Program-made: the position numbers and the translations under genes | Origin: Candidatus Thalassarchaeaceae archaeon | Lineage (GTDB): Archaea; Thermoplasmatota; Poseidoniia; Poseidoniales; Thalassarchaeaceae | Length of the DNA stretch: 64,000 bases | Assembly: GCA_029940695.1 (NCBI GenBank) | Contig: JAPYUP010000001.1 | Span: forward strand, 1 to 64,000 | Reading direction: 5' to 3' | Part shown: piece by piece, positions 1-7,877 of the stretch | How the letters are laid out: each line of letters opens with the position of its first letter | Position numbering within the stretch: position 1 is the stretch's first letter | Notes under the pieces: generated by a model | The model's database searches: none | Told to the model about the DNA's origin: nothing | What the model saw: only the letters and a program-made list of their open reading frames with translations

Positions 1-3
1 TCG

Positions 4-21
4 CCCCCGAGTCAATCAGTT
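4..21 (+). repeat. CCCYCGAGTCAAT dispersed repeat
   Basis: Reads CCCCCGAGTCAATCAGTT, 17 of 18 identical to the copy at 13966-13985. It lies just past the 3' end of the SDR gene at the window edge. Confidence 0.4.
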
Positions 22-33
22 TCTATGATTCGT

Positions 34-711
34 TCACCAGGGAAGGAGTTCTCCATCGAATTGGATAAAGCGCCCTGAATTGTCCAAGGTTTGAGACTCG
101 AGTACTTTCCGCATACCTCTGACGCTATCGGAAATTTCAACCGGTGCACTGTCTCCCCCCATGTCGGTTTTGACCCATCCAGGATGAAGAATGGCGAAGG
201 TGATTTGTCCATCTGCTGCCTCATTCTTCATCGCCACTGTGAACATGTTGAGTGCAGTTTTAGAGGCGCGATAAGCATAGGAACGGCCCATATGGCAATC
301 GTCAATAGAACCCATCAGGCTGCTGACCATGGCCACTTTGGTGAGAGTTCTGTGCGTCATCTTGTCGTACAGGGCTTGGACCATACGTACGGGGCCAAGC
401 GCGTTGATGTCGATTACCTTGAGGGCCCATTCATCGTCGATTTCTGTCAAGTCCCCCCATTGTCCATCCATTACGCCGGCGTTGTTGACCAAGAGGTCGA
501 TCTGCTCGGGGATGCTATCCGCAAAAGAGGCAATGGAATCTTTGGATTGAACATCGAGTTGGTGGACATGGAGTGATGAGTTAGCAAGCGCTTCAAGCGG
601 TCCTGGTTCACTGCGGTATCCTGCATGAACAGTCCACCCATCCCCAAGCAATTGGTTGACCCATTCGGCTCCAAGGCCTCGATTTGCTCCGGTGACAACG
701 GCGGTTGGCAT
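34..711 (-). CDS. Short-chain dehydrogenase/reductase (SDR)
   Basis: A 225-residue classical SDR, an NAD(P)(H)-dependent oxidoreductase acting in the cytosol. The Rossmann glycine motif TGANRGLG lies at residues 7-14, NNAG at 76-79, the catalytic Ser region (VSS) near 129-131 and the catalytic YxxxK as Y147-RAS-K151. The ATG at 711 directly precedes a beta strand leading into the glycine motif, so the start is secure. Length matches small carbonyl-reductase-like SDRs (about 225-250). The substrate cannot be read from sequence. It is transcribed away from the next gene at 885, with 173 nt between them, and I see no clear promoter box at the usual distance. Confidence 0.9.
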   Translation of the reverse strand: MPTAVVTGANRGLGAEWVNQLLGDGWTVHAGYRSEPGPLEALANSSLHVHQLDVQSKDSIASFADSIPEQIDLLVNNAGVMDGQWGDLTEIDDEWALKVIDINALGPVRMVQALYDKMTHRTLTKVAMVSSLMGSIDDCHMGRSYAYRASKTALNMFTVAMKNEAADGQITFAILHPGWVKTDMGGDSAPVEISDSVRGMRKVLESQTLDNSGRFIQFDGELLPW

Positions 712-872
712 GGTCAGGGGTCAGGAAAAGAGGAGATAGTCCTTGTTGACAGCACAGTCCCTAGCGTCTGTCCCACGCAACCCCTTCCAACCTACCGAAT
801 TGTATTATTCGATAGATTCTTTTCCAATAGTATTCTCGGGAAAATGTGGAACCATCCTATGGATGAATTCGA

Positions 873-884
873 GGGGGGTGCCAG
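873..884 (-). promoter_or_regulatory. Partial inverted copy of the CACCCCC element
   Basis: On the minus strand this reads CTGGCACCCCCC, matching the 3' half of the 19-nt element found before small-protein genes. The TTCAAG half is missing and no ORF follows in the element's orientation. It abuts the ATG at 885 of a gene on the other strand. It may be chance. Confidence 0.2.
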
Positions 885-1151
885 ATGCTAGACTCCGTAA
901 TCGAGCTAGCGCACAGAGAGTTGGTGGCCTACTTCGGGATGATTATGATACTCAGTGCCTTCTTACTTGAGACCAGAGACATCCTTCACAGCAAGGAGCG
1001 CCCCTACCTGATACTAATGGCCCTCGGCTCCGGGCTCCTTGCGGTCCGGGCGTACCTCATAGACGAGTGGGCCTTCTTCATACTGGAGGTAGCCTGGTTC
1101 GCTGCCGCTGCCCTCGGTCTGTGGTCGCTGGGAAACGCTCTAAGAAAATAA
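885..1151 (+). CDS. Small membrane protein, 88 aa, CBU_0592-like
   Basis: I do not recognise a specific function. The 88-residue product has about three hydrophobic segments (roughly residues 13-27, 41-57 and 62-83) with a charged loop between the first and second. The general pattern (short protein, paired helices, a late Trp-rich helix) resembles CBU_0592-like small membrane proteins, a weak likeness only. The start ATG sits straight after a G-rich run. It is followed by a cluster of tiny genes on the opposite strand that carry the 19-nt upstream element. Likely a resident of the cytoplasmic membrane. Confidence 0.6.
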   Translation: MLDSVIELAHRELVAYFGMIMILSAFLLETRDILHSKERPYLILMALGSGLLAVRAYLIDEWAFFILEVAWFAAAALGLWSLGNALRK

Positions 1152-1176
1152 GCTCAGGTAGGCATCGAATACCACT

Positions 1177-1195
1177 GGGGGTGCCAGTCTTGAAC
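1177..1195 (-). promoter_or_regulatory. 19-nt TTCAAG-CCCCC element without a downstream gene
   Basis: The minus strand reads GTTCAAGACTGGCACCCCC, an almost perfect copy. An ATG follows 11 nt later but opens only a three-codon ORF (Met-Pro-Thr-stop). Transcription from here would run antisense into the 3' end of the gene at 885-1151. Confidence 0.55.
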
Positions 1196-1234
1196 GAATG
1201 GTTCGACGACTGGAGGGGCTACGCCTTCATGATA

Positions 1235-1468
1235 CTACGAATTGGAAAAGGACCCTCTCCACAAGTCCGAGAATTTGGCGTCGGGGTTGGCCCGTGTTTG
1301 GGCGACGCAGCCGAATACAATGAAGAGGAGGCCCACGGAGAAGGGCACCAGCGCCGTCATCTGTCCGGCAGGCTCGTTAAGCAAAAGCCACCCCACCATT
1401 TCCAGGGCTATACCGATGAACGAGCAGAGTTTCAGGCCCCTGGACACCTTGCTCCCCTCATCGAGCAT
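1235..1468 (-). CDS. Small two-helix membrane protein, 77 aa
   Basis: Unrecognised small membrane protein. Two hydrophobic helices are visible (about residues 14-29 and 40-61), with a polar C-terminal tail rich in Asp, Arg and Ser. The first ATG in frame is at 1468, but it lies 31 nt from the upstream 19-nt element instead of the usual 10. Exactly 10 nt after the element and in frame is an ATC codon at 1489, which would add seven residues. Either the ATG at 1468 is used with a longer leader, or initiation is at a non-standard codon, or a mutation has removed the original ATG. Belongs to the small-protein island at 0.9-1.7 kb. Confidence 0.6.
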   Translation of the reverse strand: MLDEGSKVSRGLKLCSFIGIALEMVGWLLLNEPAGQMTALVPFSVGLLFIVFGCVAQTRANPDAKFSDLWRGSFSNS

Positions 1469-1499
1469 GAAGAGTCCAAAACGTGCGATGACCCTGACA

Positions 1500-1518
1500 G
1501 GGGGTGTCAACCTTGAAG
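1500..1518 (-). promoter_or_regulatory. 19-nt upstream element of the 77-aa membrane protein
   Basis: The minus strand reads CTTCAAGGTTGACACCCCC. Box and CCCCC tract keep the spacing of the other copies, but the codon at the expected start position (1489) is ATC. Confidence 0.6.
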
Positions 1519-1548
1519 CCCACCCTGACCGAGTGATCCGAAATGAGG

Positions 1549-1668
1549 TCAGAACGGCCACATGGCATCCAGCCATCCCGCCCAGTAGGCGCAGAGGAGG
1601 AGGACGATTCCCATTGCATGATACCACGTAGGGCCATCGGGCATGTCGGGTGGGACAATACCGTCCAT
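1549..1668 (-). CDS. Micro-protein with YWxGWL...WPF tail, 39 aa
   Basis: A 39-residue single-helix membrane protein starting at the ATG at 1668, 10 nt after a perfect 19-nt element. The polar, Pro-rich N-terminus is followed by one hydrophobic helix and the C-terminal sequence AYWAGWLDAMWPF. The gene at 24324-24467 encodes a relative with the same architecture and the tail AYWLGWL...WPF, behind the same element. Two independent copies sharing element, layout and C-terminus make this a real family and not a chance ORF. Function unknown; it may be a regulatory or structural subunit of a membrane complex. Confidence 0.7.
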   Translation of the reverse strand: MDGIVPPDMPDGPTWYHAMGIVLLLCAYWAGWLDAMWPF

Positions 1669-1678
1669 GAAGTGGAAA

Positions 1679-1697
1679 GGGGGTGCCAGCCTTGAAC
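1679..1697 (-). promoter_or_regulatory. 19-nt TTCAAG-CCCCC element (perfect copy)
   Basis: The minus strand reads GTTCAAGGCTGGCACCCCC and begins 29 nt before the ATG of the 39-aa micro-protein. Confidence 0.75.
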
Positions 1698-1722
1698 CTA
1701 GATGCCATGCACCATGCTTGGA

Positions 1723-1800
1723 TGGTGGGCCTGCCTGGATTTGAACCAGGGTCTATTGCTCCCAAAGCAACAAGCATAGACCAGACTAACCCACAGGCCC
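1723..1800 (-). tRNA. tRNA-Pro (anticodon UGG)
   Basis: The acceptor stem GGGCCTG pairs perfectly with CAGGCCC. The anticodon stem GTTGC/GCAAT holds the loop TTTGGGA, giving anticodon TGG. The T arm is CCTGG-TTCAAAT-CCAGG, followed by discriminator A. The 3' CCA appears to be encoded (positions 1723-1725). The D stem is weak, with wobble or mismatched pairs in my hand fold. A CTTGATT promoter-like box begins 31 nt upstream of the 5' end. Confidence 0.92.
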
Positions 1801-1824
1801 GTACCACCGGAGCGTTGGTCCAAC

Positions 1825-1831
1825 AATCAAG
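1825..1831 (-). promoter_or_regulatory. Promoter box of tRNA-Pro (CTTGATT)
   Basis: CTTGATT on the minus strand, starting 31 nt before the mature tRNA 5' end. Because tRNA transcription starts at or just before the mature 5' end, this copy ties the box to a TATA-like position. Confidence 0.55.
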
Positions 1832-2276
1832 AACTTTGCTGGAGCCAGAACCACGTATTTACGCCCGATTTTTGCAGTACGCCTTCCATTTCGCCACGAC
1901 CAATAAGGTGCTCAGCTGTTGGCTCGCTGATTTCCATACCGCGTAGCGTACTGGCAAGAGATGCGATTGTCAGAGTGCCGTCGGAAGCCGTTGATGATTT
2001 CATCGCGCGCAACAATTCAGAGACGCTACCGTGAGATTTTCGCTTGGTCTGGTTACGATTAATTTTCATAGAACGTGTTCGACTACTCAATTGATTGGAT
2101 AACTCATCAGGAAGATTTGCCGACGATACAGCCTTGGCTAGCTCGCTCGCCTCTGCATACTTCCCGATTCTCCTTGCTGAGGGTAATCCGCATCTGGTGC
2201 AACTGGCCAAGCCCCTTGACTTTGAGCCGAAGGCATTTCCGCATGTGCATTTCAAGAGTAGCCACTCATCGACCAT
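1827..2276 (-). CDS. Zinc-ribbon protein with C-terminal helical domain, 149 aa
   Basis: The N-terminus carries a zinc-ribbon-like set of cysteines (C10, C12, C26, C29) in a short beta-rich segment. Then come a basic linker (about residues 70-90, several Lys/Arg) and a C-terminal region of about 55 residues that looks helical and ends in a short beta hairpin (ECMEG-type turn followed by aromatic residues). The layout suggests a nucleic-acid-binding protein, possibly a ribbon plus a winged-helix-like module, but I recognise no named family with certainty. The ATG at 2276 is the first start upstream of the ribbon. It lies immediately upstream of, and on the same strand as, tRNA-Pro. Confidence 0.65.
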   Translation of the reverse strand: MVDEWLLLKCTCGNAFGSKSRGLASCTRCGLPSARRIGKYAEASELAKAVSSANLPDELSNQLSSRTRSMKINRNQTKRKSHGSVSELLRAMKSSTASDGTLTIASLASTLRGMEISEPTAEHLIGRGEMEGVLQKSGVNTWFWLQQSS

Positions 2277-2362
2277 ACATCACCTTAGTTTTCGTGGTTC
2301 ATGACTTTGACTGATGATAAGTAGGCGGAGGATTTGATGAGCAAGGCTTCCTCTGCGGTGCT

Positions 2363-2635
2363 GTGCGAGGCCGCAAGACAGTGGGATTGTCCATATCAGT
2401 CACCCTGATACTCCTGTCTCTGATTAGGTTCAGCATGGAGGGCACCCTCAGCACAGAGGTGTGGGCATGTCTTCTATTGGCCCCGTTGCCAATGGCAATC
2501 GGATTGGCCCCCAAGTCACAGGTAGAACAAATCGGAGGGGCGGTGGTAGAATCCTGGAGCGAAGACGACGTAGGGGGAGTGGCAAGCGAAGTCCCAGATC
2601 CCATAGAGGCGGGGTTCGACATTCCAGTGCTCTAA
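2363..2635 (+). CDS. Small two-helix membrane protein, 90 aa
   Basis: Unrecognised protein with two hydrophobic helices (about residues 7-22 and 33-48) and an acidic, Val/Glu-rich C-terminal tail of about 40 residues that is probably cytosolic. The only plausible start in frame before the first helix is GTG at 2363. It ends directly against the stop of the convergent FttA gene (2635/2636). I see no typical promoter box upstream. Confidence 0.55.
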   Translation: MRGRKTVGLSISVTLILLSLIRFSMEGTLSTEVWACLLLAPLPMAIGLAPKSQVEQIGGAVVESWSEDDVGGVASEVPDPIEAGFDIPVL

Positions 2636-4591
2636 TTATGCTAGGCGAAGTGTCTCGAGGTTTGCAGGAGCATAAGTCTGGACTTTGAACTTCTCACGCA
2701 GTCCCATCCTGAATGCGTTGCAAGTCTGCGGGTCGCCATGGTGACAAATGATTTTGCGTGGTGTCGGGCTTAATGCAGAGACATAATCCATTAATTGATT
2801 CCTGTCGGAGTGCCCGCTGAAGCCATCGATAACTACCATGTTGCAACCGACATTAATCATGTATGTCTGACCTCCATCCATCAGAGGTACGTGAGAATGC
2901 CCCTCTTGCAGCCGCCTACCAAGGGTACCTGAGGCTTGATAGCCCACAAAACATAGTGTATTTCCGGGATCTGGGGCCCAGTGCTTCAGGTACTCTATGA
3001 TGGGGCCACCAGTCATCATACCACTGGTAGCAAGGACGATACAAGGGTTAGGGTCGAGCAATATAGACTCCCTGAGCTCTCTGGAGTCGACCTGCTTGAA
3101 CCAAGATGAGTTGAAGGGGTTCTCCTCGCCGCCCTTGAGCATTTTTTTCCTGAGATCGCGGTTCAAGAAGTCGGCATGACTAGAGTGAATCGCGGTGGCT
3201 TCAGTAATCATGCCATCTAGCCATACTGTCACGGGAGACACTCGTCCCGACTTGAAAAGCTCGTCTAAGGCGAGCATGACCTCTTGGGAACGACCAACTG
3301 CGAAGACGGGACAGAATATCTTGCCATTGCGATTCAGGGTGTCGATGACAAGGTCTTGGAGCTCTTGGCTCGCCTGTTGACGGGTGGGTTGAATGCTCTG
3401 TGGGCCGCCGTAAGTGGATTCTATCACGAGTGTGTCCACCTTGGGAAATCGAACGGTAGCTGCATCAAAGAGCCACGACTTCTCGTACTTGATATCTCCA
3501 GAGAACAATAGCCTATGCTCGGACTTGCCCTCACCGATTTGCATGTAGACGCTTGATGAGCCCAGTATGTGCCCCGCGTTCTCCAAAGTCATCTTGACAT
3601 CCGGGGCTATATCTGTCTTAATCCCCCAATTGAGGTCGACAACGTGCTTGATGCACTCTTGGATGTCTGCCTTCGAGTAGGGCGGCTCTCTGCCCTCAGC
3701 CCGTGAGACCTTAAGGTAGTCAATTTGCAGTAGTGTCATCAGGTCCCTAGTTGGTGGTGTGCAGTAAACGGGCCCCCTGTATCCATACCTGAACAACACA
3801 GGCAGCATTCCAATGTGATCCACGTGCGCGTGGGTGATTACCACGGCATCGAGATTGTCGAGAGGGAGGAGCTCGGGAGCAGCAAAAAACGGCTGCACCT
3901 CGTTCTGGTTGTTAGTGGGCTTGGCACCAACATCTACGAGAATCTTGGACTCGTTGGTGGTTACGAGGTGCATAGCCCTCCCAACTTCCCTGTAGGAGCC
4001 CAAAGCAGAGACCCGCACCCAAGGCTCGCCTGGGCGCTGAGGACGGTATATCCTAGTTCCGAACTTCCTGAACAACGACTTGCGCTCGTCGGCCATCTCC
4101 TTCCTGTAGCGACGAATGTCGTGTTGAGTTCGACTCTCACGCGCTGGAGCTCTGATAACCTTCACCAACCAACCGACCTCCTCACGAAGCGAAATAACGT
4201 TGCTTCCCTTCGGACCTACTGCGGAAGCTGGATCATCGCACTCTATGATGACCTCTGAGAGGGCTGGGTCTAGCCAAATATTCCTAATCTCTGCTTCAGG
4301 TGGCATAATTTGGTTGACTGCATCGTGCACCTCAACTTCTGAAGAAAGCATGTCAGGATGGGGGCGAACCACTATTCGTCTCTTAATCGACTTGGCTATT
4401 CGCACTGTGAGGCTGTCGCTGCGCCCTGCAAAGGCGTTTGGCTGATCGGTGATAATAGCAATCGAACCGGCTTCCAAGTCGACTTCGTAGTCGACACTCT
4501 TCGGTACCAGTCCTGCGACCTTCTTCTTGATCTCTGGCAGTGTCAAACGCAATCTAGCACTTCCTATTTTCATCCGCGGTAGGCATTCCAT
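2636..4591 (-). CDS. FttA/aCPSF1-type KH and beta-CASP ribonuclease
   Basis: Archaeal homologue of the cleavage and polyadenylation nuclease CPSF73, known as FttA or aCPSF1, which cleaves nascent RNA and ends transcription. The 651-residue order is the family's: two N-terminal KH domains (a GPKGSN motif at about 126-131), a metallo-beta-lactamase core with HAHVDH at 254-259, the SGDIKYE motif, then the beta-CASP domain, with a late HHGD motif near 620 typical of the C-terminal metal site. Length is normal for the family. The ATG at 4573 (MKIGSARL) is an alternative start six codons in. It lies 30 nt downstream of the proteasome beta gene on the same strand. Confidence 0.93.
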   Translation of the reverse strand: MECLPRMKIGSARLRLTLPEIKKKVAGLVPKSVDYEVDLEAGSIAIITDQPNAFAGRSDSLTVRIAKSIKRRIVVRPHPDMLSSEVEVHDAVNQIMPPEAEIRNIWLDPALSEVIIECDDPASAVGPKGSNVISLREEVGWLVKVIRAPARESRTQHDIRRYRKEMADERKSLFRKFGTRIYRPQRPGEPWVRVSALGSYREVGRAMHLVTTNESKILVDVGAKPTNNQNEVQPFFAAPELLPLDNLDAVVITHAHVDHIGMLPVLFRYGYRGPVYCTPPTRDLMTLLQIDYLKVSRAEGREPPYSKADIQECIKHVVDLNWGIKTDIAPDVKMTLENAGHILGSSSVYMQIGEGKSEHRLLFSGDIKYEKSWLFDAATVRFPKVDTLVIESTYGGPQSIQPTRQQASQELQDLVIDTLNRNGKIFCPVFAVGRSQEVMLALDELFKSGRVSPVTVWLDGMITEATAIHSSHADFLNRDLRKKMLKGGEENPFNSSWFKQVDSRELRESILLDPNPCIVLATSGMMTGGPIIEYLKHWAPDPGNTLCFVGYQASGTLGRRLQEGHSHVPLMDGGQTYMINVGCNMVVIDGFSGHSDRNQLMDYVSALSPTPRKIICHHGDPQTCNAFRMGLREKFKVQTYAPANLETLRLA

Positions 4592-4621
4592 AACAAGGAG
4601 ACACTAATGCCGGGAATTTGT

Positions 4622-5248
4622 TCAGAGGTTTGCGAGGAATTTTGTGACTTCCTCGTCGGAAAGCAGGTTGAAGCCAGTTTCCTGAGTGATGTATGCGAGG
4701 TCCATTCCGTTGCCGCTTGCAGCATCACGCTGTGCCGATGCTAGCAACGACTTGGCTGCAAGAGCGAGTGCTTCGTCCTGCGACATACCAGTCTTAAACT
4801 GGTCCTCAAGCACACCGTACATGAAAGGGCTACCTGATCCGGTGGCACAGTAAACATCAGGAATTGAGCCCCCTGCAGAGTCGATGCTGTAGATGCTTGG
4901 ACCTGAGTTGTCAACACCCATAATGAGGAGTTGCACATAATGGGGACGTCCGGAGAGGATGTTAGCAGTGAGGGTTGCTGCACCCTTGACAGTCATTGCC
5001 TGGTCGCGCTTGAGCTCGTAGAGTCGCAACTCCGCAGAGAGAATTCGGGACAGTGACTGCGCATGGCCAACTAAGCCCGCGGTAGTCAGAGCGACGTTCT
5101 TGGAGATTCGAAACAACTTCTGAACGGACTTGTTAGCAATGAAATGACCCATGGTAGCCCTGTGGTCGGCACCAACAACCACACCGCCGTTGAAGGTGAT
5201 GGCGACCGTACTGGTACCTGTCTTGATGGCGTCAATAGTAGCGTCCAT
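4622..5248 (-). CDS. psmB: Archaeal 20S proteasome beta subunit
   Basis: Catalytic beta subunit of the 20S proteasome, an N-terminal-nucleophile threonine protease. Starting at the ATG at 5248 gives an 11-residue propeptide ending in Gly, then the mature Thr1 of TSTVAITF. In mature numbering Asp17 and Lys33 are both present (GADHRAT and NKSVQK), so the active site is complete. The reading frame stays open for 35 codons upstream, but the short propeptide form fits the family best. Mature length is about 197 residues, as expected. An AT-rich stretch AAATTATC lies roughly 34 nt before the start. Confidence 0.93.
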   Translation of the reverse strand: MDATIDAIKTGTSTVAITFNGGVVVGADHRATMGHFIANKSVQKLFRISKNVALTTAGLVGHAQSLSRILSAELRLYELKRDQAMTVKGAATLTANILSGRPHYVQLLIMGVDNSGPSIYSIDSAGGSIPDVYCATGSGSPFMYGVLEDQFKTGMSQDEALALAAKSLLASAQRDAASGNGMDLAYITQETGFNLLSDEEVTKFLANL

Positions 5249-5375
5249 GAGAATCACCGGCGAGGAGGCCGAACGATAATTTCTCGAAATCGCCCCCTTA
5301 TCAATGCGACGGGAGGGAGTCCTGTCTCTGCGATGAATAGTCAATGAGGTCAATCGTCCGACACACAGCAGAAGG

Positions 5376-5382
5376 TATCAAG
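5376..5382 (+). promoter_or_regulatory. Promoter box of sepF (TATCAAG)
   Basis: TATCAAG begins 31 nt before the sepF ATG. A GC-rich stretch with CCCC lies between box and start, loosely recalling the 19-nt element. Confidence 0.45.
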
Positions 5383-5406
5383 GAAGGAGGGGAGCGCCCC
5401 TGAGTC

Positions 5407-5796
5407 ATGAACGCTAGTGAAGGAGGTCCGAAGTGGGTCGACATGCCCAGCATTTCCAAGATGTCTCTAGGCGGTATCGAAGCAGGGGAGGACTACCACG
5501 ACCTCGGGATGAAATACCCCGACGCACCCGTTCCGAGGGGAATTGGGGACGTTATTGTCCACAGAGCTATCCTTGACGATATCACCGGCGTGAGCACCCT
5601 GATAGACTGGATCTCCGAAGGCGCGCTAGTGGTCGTCGAGATGACGGATCTTCTTGAAAGGGACATGGAACTGCACTTGGCTGTGAACAAGATTCAGGAT
5701 TTTGTGGAACGAGACCTCAGTGGTCAAGTGGTCCGACTGGGTCAATCAAGGCTACTCTTGCTCCCTCCGGTGTTCGAAAGCGCTGGAATCGATTAA
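5407..5796 (+). CDS. sepF: Archaeal SepF-like cell-division protein
   Basis: SepF is the membrane anchor for FtsZ in many archaea. Residues 45-125 match the SepF core. It starts with a promiscuous strand, then a helix with the VVEMTDLLERDMELH motif that corresponds to the 'VDITPL..RD' core of the family, a long helix, and the final strands with VRLGQSRLLLLPPVF. The N-terminal 40 residues are a flexible, Gly/Asp-containing linker, and I cannot see a strong amphipathic membrane-targeting helix. Length (129) is close to other archaeal SepF proteins. It is followed after 4 nt by the ZPR1-finger gene, so the two are probably co-transcribed. Confidence 0.82.
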   Translation: MNASEGGPKWVDMPSISKMSLGGIEAGEDYHDLGMKYPDAPVPRGIGDVIVHRAILDDITGVSTLIDWISEGALVVVEMTDLLERDMELHLAVNKIQDFVERDLSGQVVRLGQSRLLLLPPVFESAGID

Positions 5797-5800
5797 TCGA

Positions 5801-6391
5801 ATGAGTGATCGCATGGAGAGCCGGGTCGAACAGCCATGCCCCACGTGCCTTTCGCAAGACGGGTTGACGATGTTGACCCTAACCACAGAAATCCCATACT
5901 TCGGAGAGCACACTCAAATCACTCTAATCTGTGACTCATGCGGATGGAAGCATACTGACTTCATACCATCAGAGGGTCTGAAACCCGGTGCTTGGACCCT
6001 CCCTCTGGATTCGGAGGAAAACCTGTCTGCGCGGGTGGTTAGGTCCTCCTCTTGCACCGTCAGAATTTCCGGCTTGGACTTGGAAGTCACCCCAGGAAGC
6101 GCATCGAGCGGTTTCATCTCTAACGTTGAGGGCGTGATTAAACGATTCGAGGATGCCATCAGCATTGTACTGAAGGGCCCTGACAGTGAAATAGACGATG
6201 TTAGAGATATTGCGAACGATTTATTGGAGAAGTTGGAGAGGGTCAAGAACGGTGACTCGAGCGCTGAGATAGTACTTCTCGATCCTCGTGGGAGGAGCCA
6301 AATCCTCCATGCAAAAGCAGTTTCTCGAGACCTCACGGAAGATGAGGTCACCACACTTCAGGTCGGTTACGACCTGCCACACTTGGAGTAG
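5801..6391 (+). CDS. ZPR1-type zinc-finger protein
   Basis: Start at the ATG at 5801, four nt after the sepF stop. The product (196 aa) has a C4 zinc finger, C13-x2-C16 and C44-x2-C47, followed by the DFIPSEG-type strand and an all-beta domain with FISNVEGVIKRFEDAI, the signature of the ZPR1 family. The archaeal members are single-module versions of eukaryotic ZPR1, which binds translation elongation factor 1-alpha. The role in archaea is not settled; assistance to EF1A folding is a reasonable inference. The operon-like pairing with sepF is notable. It ends 4 nt before the convergent trpS stop. Confidence 0.88.
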   Translation: MSDRMESRVEQPCPTCLSQDGLTMLTLTTEIPYFGEHTQITLICDSCGWKHTDFIPSEGLKPGAWTLPLDSEENLSARVVRSSSCTVRISGLDLEVTPGSASSGFISNVEGVIKRFEDAISIVLKGPDSEIDDVRDIANDLLEKLERVKNGDSSAEIVLLDPRGRSQILHAKAVSRDLTEDEVTTLQVGYDLPHLE

Positions 6392-6395
6392 TGCC

Positions 6396-7778
6396 CTATA
6401 TGGCGTCCGGAGCAAGGAACTCATCAAGTCGTCCAGCCCATTGATCTCGCTTCTCCTTCAAATCCAATAGCCACTCTGTAGCCATGTCGGTGCAGATCTG
6501 CTTAACGTCACCGGCAAGGAGCCTGCCACTCTCGTAATTATTCCGTATGTCGTCAAGGATGGAGTCGTCGGGCTCGAAGAAGAACTGAAGGTACTGGAAT
6601 GCGACATCCTTCGAGGAATCCCCACCTAGCCTTCGATGTTCCTCAACGGTAGGTTGGCCGCCGCTGTGAGCACGCATGACCTTCTTACTCATCTGTTCTA
6701 TCTCGTCGTCCATGAAGATGGTCGTTTCTGGTCTAGAGGAGGACATTTTGTCACCTGTCATGCCAACGGCAAAACGATGGTATGTTGAGCACGGTGGCAT
6801 GAGCCCCATCCCACCCATCTCACGTTCGAGAGCGAGTAGGACCATTCGAATAGATGACCGGTCGGAGAGCGTAGCTCCCGGAATCTCAATAGTACCGTGC
6901 TTAGGGTTGAGCAACAAGTCAGAGAATCCTAATTCCGTCAAAACAGCCTCAATCCTATCGAAGATGGTGGCTCTTACGCCAACATCCAGCTTGCCACCGG
7001 GAAGGATTCCCAGATTGGATGCATTGTCAGCCTGAACAGAAAGGGCAACGGTCATGCCACCGTCCTTGCGTGCATTAACATTGAACCAATTTGTCTTCTG
7101 AGTAATGCCCCTAGTGAGTCTGAGATGGGGGTCTTGGTCGATTCCAACAGGAACTACGATAGGACGCAACCCCCCAAACTCATCGAGCTGAGGATGGATA
7201 ATGTCACCAGCTTGTACCAGCGGTGCCTGAACGTGTGCTAGGTTGGTCTCTCCGTTGAATCCATAAATCGCCTCGAACTCAGAGAGGTTGGTTCTGCGAC
7301 CCATGGTGAATGCGAGTCTCTGGACCTCGGGTCGAGAACTCTGGAAATACACGTTAGTGGTGTCTGGATTCAGGCCCAGTGCCGCGTAGTTGTGGACGTA
7401 TTCGCTAATTGCCGTCTGGCGGCCCTCCGAAAGAGAGGTGCCCCTCGTGGCAAGGGCCTCGAGATCCGCTACGGTCACGGTGATGTCTGCGCCCTGCTCC
7501 TGAAACCAACGGACTTGGTCGATGACCATGCTGTGACCGAGATGCATTCGACCACTGGGCATCAGGCCTGTGAGCACACCAAAGGGGTCAGACCTCTGGA
7601 TGCATCCCACCACCACATCCAAGTCCCTATGTGCGAAAACGATACCGCGTCGATGCAGCATCCCAGGGTTGGGCAACGATGAGGGGTCTACGGTCTCCAG
7701 TCCGAACTGCTTGATTATGCGATCGTAGTCGGTGGATTGGTCCGATGACCATGGGTCTATGCGGTCACCATTGCCCAT
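6396..7778 (-). CDS. trpS: Tryptophanyl-tRNA synthetase
   Basis: Class Ic synthetase that charges tRNA-Trp. The HIGH-equivalent SGRMHLGH is at residues 75-82 and the KMSKS-equivalent DKMSSS lies near 348-353. The sequence between them carries the archaeal/eukaryotic-type core (QVQRLAFT, PIVVPVGIDQDPHLRLTR). The 460-residue length includes an N-terminal extension as in archaeal and eukaryotic TrpRS. The ATG at 7778 is the first start. A CTTGATT box lies 30 nt upstream on the minus strand, inside the gap shared with the divergent dehydrogenase gene. Confidence 0.95.
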   Translation of the reverse strand: MGNGDRIDPWSSDQSTDYDRIIKQFGLETVDPSSLPNPGMLHRRGIVFAHRDLDVVVGCIQRSDPFGVLTGLMPSGRMHLGHSMVIDQVRWFQEQGADITVTVADLEALATRGTSLSEGRQTAISEYVHNYAALGLNPDTTNVYFQSSRPEVQRLAFTMGRRTNLSEFEAIYGFNGETNLAHVQAPLVQAGDIIHPQLDEFGGLRPIVVPVGIDQDPHLRLTRGITQKTNWFNVNARKDGGMTVALSVQADNASNLGILPGGKLDVGVRATIFDRIEAVLTELGFSDLLLNPKHGTIEIPGATLSDRSSIRMVLLALEREMGGMGLMPPCSTYHRFAVGMTGDKMSSSRPETTIFMDDEIEQMSKKVMRAHSGGQPTVEEHRRLGGDSSKDVAFQYLQFFFEPDDSILDDIRNNYESGRLLAGDVKQICTDMATEWLLDLKEKRDQWAGRLDEFLAPDAI

Positions 7779-7801
7779 GTCATCGCGCCAGCAAGGCCCT
7801 C

Positions 7802-7808
7802 AATCAAG
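7802..7808 (-). promoter_or_regulatory. Promoter box of trpS (CTTGATT)
   Basis: CTTGATT on the minus strand, beginning 30 nt before the trpS ATG. Confidence 0.45.
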
Positions 7809-7877
7809 GCATCGCTCGAATCTATGGGCAAAGCACCGGACCGTTATACCGAAGAGTCTGGGCATCGTCGCCCCGAC

